Of a DNA stretch of 64,000 nucleotides, positions 58,931 to 64,000 are shown piece by piece. The notes beneath the pieces are model-generated. The model was not told the origin of the DNA, did no database searches, and saw only the letters and a program-made list of their open reading frames with translations. The stretch is from Peptococcaceae bacterium BRH_c4a (lineage in GTDB: Bacteria > Bacillota > Desulfotomaculia > Desulfotomaculales > Desulfocucumaceae). Every line of letters begins with the position of its first letter. Within the stretch, counting starts at the first letter, position 1. Where the stretch lies: positions 38,697 to 102,696 of the forward strand of contig LADN01000049.1 in NCBI GenBank assembly GCA_000961585.1, given 5' to 3'. A program made the position numbers and the translations under genes.

Positions 58931-59977
58931 CTATTTTGCGTTTTTAACTGCTTCAATCAGATCCTTGCCGATCTTCGGCTCAAAAGTGGTGTATACCCCT
59001 TTTGTCTGCTCCATAATTTTGGACTTGTCAGCTATTTCATTGATCGCTACACCCTTAGACTTGATCTCGTTCAGGAAACCCTTCTCCTCTTCCCGGGCCA
59101 GCTTGCGCTGGTAGTCCATGGCTTCCCTGGCGGCCTCGCCCAGGGCCTTCTGGAGGTCCGCCGGCATTTCACTGAATTTCTTGGAGCTCATGATTAGAAC
59201 GGCCGGAACGTACATGTGGCCGGTCATGGAGAAGTACTTCTGCCCGGCTTCCGAGAACTTGCTGGTGATAAAGTGCGCCGGGGCGGCTTCGGCCCCGTCC
59301 ACTGTTTTCTGAGACAGGGCGGTGAACAACTCACCCCAGTCGGTGGTTACCGGCAGGGTACCCATGGCCTTGAAAGTGTCAACATACACTTGGTTGGGGA
59401 ATACCCGGAGTTTAAGACCCTTCATGTCCTCCAGTGAGTTGACCGGGCGGTAGCGGTTGAAAACATGGCGGAAGCCATTTTCACCCCATCCCAGCACCTT
59501 GATTCCCTGCTTGTCCGAAGCCTCGGCAAGCTTTTTACCCACTTCTCCCTGGAAAACCTTGTCCACATGGTCATAGTCACGGAAAATGAATGGAAGGTCG
59601 GCCACCAGCATTTGGGGAACGAAGGCTCCCAGCTGGGTGCTGCCCACCAGCTCCATGTCGGCGATGCCGTTCTTGACCCCTTCAGTGCGATCCCTGGTTC
59701 CTCCCAGCACTCCCGAGGCAAAAACCTCCACCTTTATCTTGCTGTTGCTCTTCTGGGCCGCCAGCTCTGCGAATTTAACCAGCCCTTTTTGGAACGGGTG
59801 GTTTTCCGGCATGGCGTGGCCCACCTTGAATACATACTGCTTGTCAGGCGCCCCTGACTTTTCTTGGGAACCCTTGCCGCCGCCGCATCCCACGGCGGTA
59901 AAGCCGACCACTGCCGCCAGCGCCAGAACACCGGCGATTCGGGCAAAACTGCCCTTTCTGAATTCTTTCTGGTTCAA
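58931..59977 (-). CDS. dctP: TRAP transporter substrate-binding lipoprotein (DctP)
   Basis: 348 aa. Lipoprotein signal ending in TAVGC (Cys 31). DctP motifs: FKVGHAMPENHPFQKGLVKF, RPVNSLEDMKGLKLRVFPNQ (with the carboxylate-binding Arg), and TDWGELFTALSQKTVDGAEA. TTG start with GGGGGG 8 nt upstream. Probable substrate sulfolactate or a sugar acid, judged by the neighbouring enzymes. Confidence 0.93.
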   Translation of the reverse strand: MNQKEFRKGSFARIAGVLALAAVVGFTAVGCGGGKGSQEKSGAPDKQYVFKVGHAMPENHPFQKGLVKFAELAAQKSNSKIKVEVFASGVLGGTRDRTEGVKNGIADMELVGSTQLGAFVPQMLVADLPFIFRDYDHVDKVFQGEVGKKLAEASDKQGIKVLGWGENGFRHVFNRYRPVNSLEDMKGLKLRVFPNQVYVDTFKAMGTLPVTTDWGELFTALSQKTVDGAEAAPAHFITSKFSEAGQKYFSMTGHMYVPAVLIMSSKKFSEMPADLQKALGEAAREAMDYQRKLAREEEKGFLNEIKSKGVAINEIADKSKIMEQTKGVYTTFEPKIGKDLIEAVKNAK

Positions 59978-60077
59978 ATTGTTTACCCCCCTGTTTTATT
60001 TATTTTTTATTATTATCCCGCTATCCCGGTTTTGCCTTGCACCGGGAACCGGGTAAAAATATTTAATATGCCAAGAT

Positions 60078-61112
60078 CTATACCTCAAAGGGAACGCCGT
60101 ACTCCTCACCGATCCTGATCAGCTCCCTGCGGGTTGACTCATTGATTACGCAGCCCTCCTTGAGCCTCCGGGACCTTTTTTGCGCCGACTTTTCCCCGGG
60201 GATGATAATTTCAGATCCCCCATCCCCCGGCGGGCTCTCCTTGATCTGATTTAAAAACCGGCTCAGGCGCCGTTGAAACTCATCCCAGGGAATAAATTTT
60301 TCCACATCCAGCACCATCACCAGATGGCCCATTCCCAGGGGCTTGCTGTAATCAGGCGGCATCAGTGAGGCCACATTCCTTCCAAAGGAAGCCCCGGTCA
60401 GCACACCGGCCAATATTTCGATCATCAGGGCCAGGGCATAACCCTTGTGTCCGGCAATGGGCAGAACAGTGCCCAGCAGGGCCTCCCGGGCGTCTGTTAC
60501 CGGCCGCCCCCCGCGGTCTATGGCCCACCCTTCCGGAATGGCGCCGCCCTCCCGGGATGCCAGTATGATGTTGCCCCGGGCTGTAACACTGAGCGCCATG
60601 TCCAGTATAACGGGATCACGGCCCTCCCTGGGAACCGCTATGGCGAAGGGGTTATTACCCAGCTCGGGTTCCCTGCCCCCCCAGGGGGCCATAATAGGAC
60701 TGGTATTGGTGAAAATTATGCCTATTTTCCTCCGGGAAACCACTCTTTCGGCCAAAATTCCCAGGGCTCCCGCATGGCCGCTGTTGCGCACGGCAACCAC
60801 TCCCACGCCTATTTCAGCCGCTTTTGAGGCAGCCATTTCCAGGGCCAGGGCAGCCACAACCTGACCGAATCCGTGGTCCCCGTCCAAAACGGTAACCGCA
60901 CCGCCGTCCTGCACCACCCTTATCTCCGGGTCGGGCTTCATGACACCCCTTTTTACCCTTTCCAGGTACATTCCCAGCCGGGACATTCCGTGGGTTTCAT
61001 GTCCCCTGAGGTCGGCCTCGGTGAGACACTGGGCCATTATGGCCGCTTCATCGGGAGGCATCCCAACCTTTTCCAGAACCCGCCTGCAAAAGTCCGACAT
61101 CATACCACTCAT
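60078..61112 (-). CDS. Malate/L-lactate/sulfolactate dehydrogenase family oxidoreductase
   Basis: 344 aa, Ldh-2/ComC fold: GHETHGMSRLGMYLERV (catalytic His), VAVRNSGHAGALGILAE around 120, FTNTSPIMAPWGGREPELGN, NPFAIAVP. Family members oxidise (R)-sulfolactate, malate or ureidoglycolate with NAD(P). ATG at 61112 follows GGGGGG; the frame is open to 61172. Between suyB-like and dctP, as expected for ComC-type (R)-sulfolactate dehydrogenase. Confidence 0.88.
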   Translation of the reverse strand: MSGMMSDFCRRVLEKVGMPPDEAAIMAQCLTEADLRGHETHGMSRLGMYLERVKRGVMKPDPEIRVVQDGGAVTVLDGDHGFGQVVAALALEMAASKAAEIGVGVVAVRNSGHAGALGILAERVVSRRKIGIIFTNTSPIMAPWGGREPELGNNPFAIAVPREGRDPVILDMALSVTARGNIILASREGGAIPEGWAIDRGGRPVTDAREALLGTVLPIAGHKGYALALMIEILAGVLTGASFGRNVASLMPPDYSKPLGMGHLVMVLDVEKFIPWDEFQRRLSRFLNQIKESPPGDGGSEIIIPGEKSAQKRSRRLKEGCVINESTRRELIRIGEEYGVPFEV

Positions 61113-61189
61113 GACCTGATCGCCCCCCCCTTTCCACGCATAGATGCCCCTGTTCACTGTACTGTCCGCCACTCACTGTCAATACCGGG

Positions 61190-62350
61190 TCAGAGGCACC
61201 TGCCTATGCGGCTGATGGCTATCTCAACCTCTCCCAACACCTCGGCCCGGGTCATACTGCCGTTGCAGACATCGGCCAGCCGGGCTTCCAATATTTTTGC
61301 CGCCCCATCCAGCGACATTTCCCCGGCAATAACGGCCGACAGGTCCACATCAATATTGTCAGCCAGGTTCACCACGGTGTACGGATTGCCAGAAACCTTT
61401 ATGGTGGGGGCGACAGGGTTGCCCGAGGTATTTCCTTTGCCGGTGGAAAAAACAATGGCATGGCAGCCTGCCGAAGCCATGGCCGTCATATTCTCAATTC
61501 CCGGGCAGGGGGCGTCCATCACCACGAATCCCTTGCATGACGGTCTCCGCCCATACCCCACAACCTCCATGAGGGTGCTGGAACCGCCTTTTTTGATAGC
61601 CCCCAGGGCCTTTTCCTCAATGGTGGACAGACCCCCCAGAATATTGTCGGGGGTGGGGTTTGATCCCAGCACGTCCACTCCCATTTCGGAAGCATAGGTA
61701 ACGCAGAAGTTCACAGCCTCCACCAGCTTTTGCCCGGTGGCCCGATCCTTGGCCCTGACCGCCAGAAGGTGCTCTCCCCCCAGTATTTCCAATGTTTCGC
61801 TCATGATGGCGGTGCCGCCCCGTTCAATGACCATATCTGCAACTTTACCGGTGGCCGGGTTGGATACCAGCCCCGAACTGCCGTCGGAACCCCCGCACTC
61901 CAGGCCTATCACCAGATCCGACCAGCTCATGGGCTCCCTTGCCTGAGCCCCCGCATCCAGAGCCATTTTCATGGCATACCGGGAAGCAACCTCCGTGGCC
62001 CTGACGGTTCCGCCCACATCTTCAATGGAAACAACCTCCGCCGGGCGGCCGCTGGCGGCAATTCCACCTGCGATGGCCAATGCCGAATTGATTTCCAGGC
62101 TGACGACTATAGCCCCGTAAACATTGGGGTTTGTTCCCAAGCCAATAAGTGTGTTTTTATGCTGTTCATAATCATCCCCCAGCATAGCGCGGCCAAATCC
62201 GGGAGTAAGCGCCACAGTCCCCTGCACTGCGTTTACCACCCTGCGCACCACCGGATTGGAATTATCCATGGCGGAAATTACCGCCACATAATTTCTTATC
62301 CCGATATCGCCGTTCTGCCTGCGGTAACCCAAAAGATTAGCTGCACTCAT
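61190..62350 (-). CDS. suyB: UxaA-family lyase large subunit, probable (2R)-sulfolactate sulfo-lyase beta
   Basis: 386 aa. UxaA C-terminal family: YRRQNGDIGIRNYVAVISAM, CGGSDGSSGLVSNPATGKVA, GNTSGNPVAPTIKVSGNP. In altronate dehydratase the small SAF domain is usually fused; here it is a separate gene, as in SuyAB. With a ComC-type dehydrogenase and TRAP genes alongside, sulfolactate to pyruvate plus sulfite is the best fit; altronate or galactarate dehydration remains possible. Confidence 0.7.
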   Translation of the reverse strand: MSAANLLGYRRQNGDIGIRNYVAVISAMDNSNPVVRRVVNAVQGTVALTPGFGRAMLGDDYEQHKNTLIGLGTNPNVYGAIVVSLEINSALAIAGGIAASGRPAEVVSIEDVGGTVRATEVASRYAMKMALDAGAQAREPMSWSDLVIGLECGGSDGSSGLVSNPATGKVADMVIERGGTAIMSETLEILGGEHLLAVRAKDRATGQKLVEAVNFCVTYASEMGVDVLGSNPTPDNILGGLSTIEEKALGAIKKGGSSTLMEVVGYGRRPSCKGFVVMDAPCPGIENMTAMASAGCHAIVFSTGKGNTSGNPVAPTIKVSGNPYTVVNLADNIDVDLSAVIAGEMSLDGAAKILEARLADVCNGSMTRAEVLGEVEIAISRIGRCL

Positions 62351-62355
62351 TATAT

Positions 62356-62625
62356 CTATCTCCTCACCCTCAAGCTGCGGATATTATGCACATGAACATG
62401 CTGCCCAGCTGAGATGTCCTCGGTGGCTTCACCGATAACCTCACCGTATTTGTACACCCTGGCTCCCCTGGGGATGGATTTTATGGCAATCTTGTGGGCA
62501 AAGGGCACCTCGTCTATCGCCACAACATTTTCCCCGCCGGAAAAATCAACCTGATCTCCGGCCTTCACAGGGGCCATTGACACAGCCACATTATCCTTTT
62601 TGTCCAGCACCAGACATTTGGTCAC
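62356..62625 (-). CDS. suyA: SAF-domain small subunit, probable (2R)-sulfolactate sulfo-lyase alpha
   Basis: 89 aa. SAF domain: DNVAVSMAPVKAGDQVDF, DEVPFAHKIAIKSIPRGA, GEVIGEATEDISAGQHVHVH. GTG at 62625 is chosen because GGGAGGAG lies 6 nt upstream; the ATG at 62646 would place the RBS inside the gene. First gene of the seven-gene minus-strand run to the GntR gene. Confidence 0.75.
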   Translation of the reverse strand: MTKCLVLDKKDNVAVSMAPVKAGDQVDFSGGENVVAIDEVPFAHKIAIKSIPRGARVYKYGEVIGEATEDISAGQHVHVHNIRSLRVRR

Positions 62626-62658
62626 AACAAACTCCTCCCAAACCATACTTTAAATAAT

Positions 62659-62687
62659 TGTTAACAGTAGACTGTCAACTGTTAACA
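62659..62687. promoter_or_regulatory. Inverted repeat operator candidate before suyA
   Basis: TGTTAACAG (62659-62667) and CTGTTAACA (62679-62687), 11 bp apart, overlapping a minus-strand TTGACA (62672-62677). Good position for a repressor of the sulfolactate operon. Confidence 0.5.
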
Positions 62688-62772
62688 TTCGACTCGTTTA
62701 AATAATATCCTGCTCCATTAAGAAAATATTAAAAAATTTTCTCCGGACCCCTGTTCGGAACCCGGAAAATAA

Positions 62773-62787
62773 TGAAAATGATTATCA
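62773..62787. promoter_or_regulatory. Fur-box-like site 1
   Basis: TGAAAATGATTATCA, the exact reverse complement of site 2 (62886-62900). Resembles half-to-full Fur boxes (GATAATGATAATCATTATC). Confidence 0.55.
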
Positions 62788-62880
62788 CTAAGTAACAGGG
62801 CAATCCATGTGAAGATTTAGACAGCTAATTGGGCTAAATCACCTTTTTTCGGCCTTGTTAAAAGGGCTTCTGCGAAATAT

Positions 62881-62900
62881 GATATTGATAATCATTTTCA
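62881..62900. promoter_or_regulatory. Fur box 2, upstream of the iron-binding lipoprotein
   Basis: GATATTGATAATCATTTTCA; 17 of 19 positions match the classical Fur box, 26 bp before the ATG. Implies iron-repressed expression. Confidence 0.75.
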
Positions 62901-62925
62901 ACTAGGAACAAGCGGGAGGATTGAA

Positions 62926-63963
62926 ATGAAAAAAAGTTTATTATTTGTTTACGCAGCAATATTGCTGATGGCCGCCCTTGTGGCCGGCTGCGCCCAATCC
63001 CAGGATCCGAAGGGCACCGGGGAAAAGAAAGAAGGTTCCCCGCTGGCGGTTTATTCCGGACGCAAGGAACCCCTCATCAAGCCTGTCCTGGATGCTTTTG
63101 AAAAGGACACCGGCATCAAGGTTACCCTTCGTTCAGGGGGAGCCTCTGAATTGGCCAACGCCATAATTGAAGAGCAAAAGTACCCGGGCGCCGACGTATT
63201 TATAGCCAATGACGCCGGCACCATGGAAATGTTGAGGCAGAAGGGACTGCTCCAGCCCAATCCTTCACCGGCGCTGAAAGCCGTACCCGAGGATCTGAGA
63301 GCGAATGACGGCTCATGGATTGGAGTTTCGGCCAGAACCAGGGTTATCATGTATAATACCAACCTTGTTAAAGAAAGCGATCTGCCGAGATCCATAAAAG
63401 ACCTGGCTGACCCCAGGTGGAAAAAGCAGGTGGCCATCTCTGCCAGTTCCAATGAGTCGTTGATAGGGCACATAACAGCCCTGAGGCTTTCCATGGGTGA
63501 TGCGGAAACCGAAAAACTTCTGCGCAGCCTGATGTCAAATCAGGCGCAGTCCCTGAAAGGGCATACCGAAGTAAGAAAAGCCGTTGGTTCCGGCGAGTTT
63601 AAGCTGGGGTTGGTTAACCACTATTATTACCACCTGCAGAAACAGGAAGGTTCTCCGGTGGGAGTAATATACCCGGACCAGGGAGAAGGACAAATGGGGG
63701 TTCCGGTTAATGTGGCCGGGGCAGCAATTGTTAAGGGATCCAAAAACAGTGAGTCCGCCCGAAAATTCATTGAATACCTTATCAGGCCCCAAACCCAGGA
63801 GCTTTTTGCCAAGCTGAATTATGAAATTCCGGTGGTTGAAGGGGTTCCGGCCAATGACGCCAGGAGACTCGACCAGTTCAAGCGGACCCCGGTCAAAATG
63901 GAACAACTGGGATCCGAGCTCAACAAAACCATAAACTTGATTGAAAAGGCAGGCCTGCCTTAA
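62926..63963 (+). CDS. Ferric iron ABC transporter substrate-binding lipoprotein
   Basis: 345 aa. Lipobox LVAGC (Cys 22). FbpA/FutA-like: LAVYSGRKEPLIKPVLDAFE, ADVFIANDAGTMEML, and the iron-ligand tyrosines in LVNHYYYHL around residue 228. Binds Fe(III) outside the membrane for an ABC importer, whose permease and ATPase are presumably beyond the window. Strong RBS CGGGAGG. Preceded by two Fur-like sites. Confidence 0.9.
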   Translation: MKKSLLFVYAAILLMAALVAGCAQSQDPKGTGEKKEGSPLAVYSGRKEPLIKPVLDAFEKDTGIKVTLRSGGASELANAIIEEQKYPGADVFIANDAGTMEMLRQKGLLQPNPSPALKAVPEDLRANDGSWIGVSARTRVIMYNTNLVKESDLPRSIKDLADPRWKKQVAISASSNESLIGHITALRLSMGDAETEKLLRSLMSNQAQSLKGHTEVRKAVGSGEFKLGLVNHYYYHLQKQEGSPVGVIYPDQGEGQMGVPVNVAGAAIVKGSKNSESARKFIEYLIRPQTQELFAKLNYEIPVVEGVPANDARRLDQFKRTPVKMEQLGSELNKTINLIEKAGLP

Positions 63964-63964
63964 T

Positions 63965-64000
63965 AGCGACCCTTAAGCGGCCCCAAGGATATCTGGATTG
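63965..64000. repeat. Start of another intergenic repeat copy
   Basis: TAGCGACCCTTAAGCGGCCC right after the stop codon, then CTGGATT, matches the GCGACCCTCAAGCG end of copies A and B. Cut by the window edge. Confidence 0.5.

Overview
The window looks like a chromosome segment of a strictly anaerobic, spore-forming Firmicute of the Peptococcales type (Pelotomaculum/Desulfotomaculum-like). The basis is gene order and content. A csfB - Orn/Lys/Arg decarboxylase - tmk - holB - ricT - yabA - rsmI - abrB - T-box/metG - tatD run matches the Bacillus yaa/yab region near the origin. There are also CgeB-like and other spore-surface type genes, a membrane hydrogenase, indolepyruvate:ferredoxin oxidoreductase, many TTG/GTG starts and very strong Shine-Dalgarno sequences. 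The assignment rests on recognition by eye, not on a search.

Layout. 1-9.3 kb is the conserved housekeeping run (mostly minus strand), opening with the start of a cobalamin adenosyltransferase. 9.4-18.6 kb holds an HhH-GPD protein, a beta-propeller/coiled-coil protein, two unknown surface-type genes bracketed by inverted copies of a long intergenic repeat, a YVTN-propeller protein and two glycosyltransferases (one CgeB-like). 18.8-27.6 kb is a glycan cluster: CAP-domain secreted protein, methyltransferase, several glycosyltransferases, dTDP-sugar genes (rfbB, rmlA-like) and a small protein sharing a domain with the YVTN protein. Hidden between two glycosyltransferases is a small DUF1858-like gene with an in-frame UGA exactly where the second cysteine of a CxxC pair is expected (candidate selenoprotein). 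Similar AC-N17-CATA promoters precede three transcription units and suggest late mother-cell (SigK-type) expression of a spore-surface glycoprotein layer.

27.6-38.6 kb is an accessory zone full of wreckage: pieces of REP-associated tyrosine transposase with REP palindromes, a group II intron 5' fragment, a truncated RHS gene, an HD-GYP remnant and an IS1595-type relic. It also holds intact items: a diguanylate cyclase, SRP RNA, tRNA-Ser(GGA), an HD hydrolase, a DUF6338 membrane protein flanked by two paralogous small peptides, and a complete AT-rich type III toxin-antitoxin locus (promoter, two 38-nt antitoxin RNA repeats, terminator, ToxN).

38.6-45.9 kb encodes a hydrogenase-4-type membrane complex. 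46.2-51.2 kb is a signalling module (chemoreceptor, REC-GGDEF, CheB, REC-CheX-like). 51.3-56.9 kb carries iorBA, an FrhB-like protein, a diaminopimelate-decarboxylase-like enzyme and a GntR regulator. 57.1-62.6 kb is a probable sulfolactate (or altronate) utilisation operon with a TRAP transporter. 62.9-64 kb has a Fur-box-controlled iron-binding lipoprotein and the start of another intergenic repeat.

Two repeat classes run through the window: intergenic elements built from heptamer words in 7-bp phase, and REP-type palindromes.
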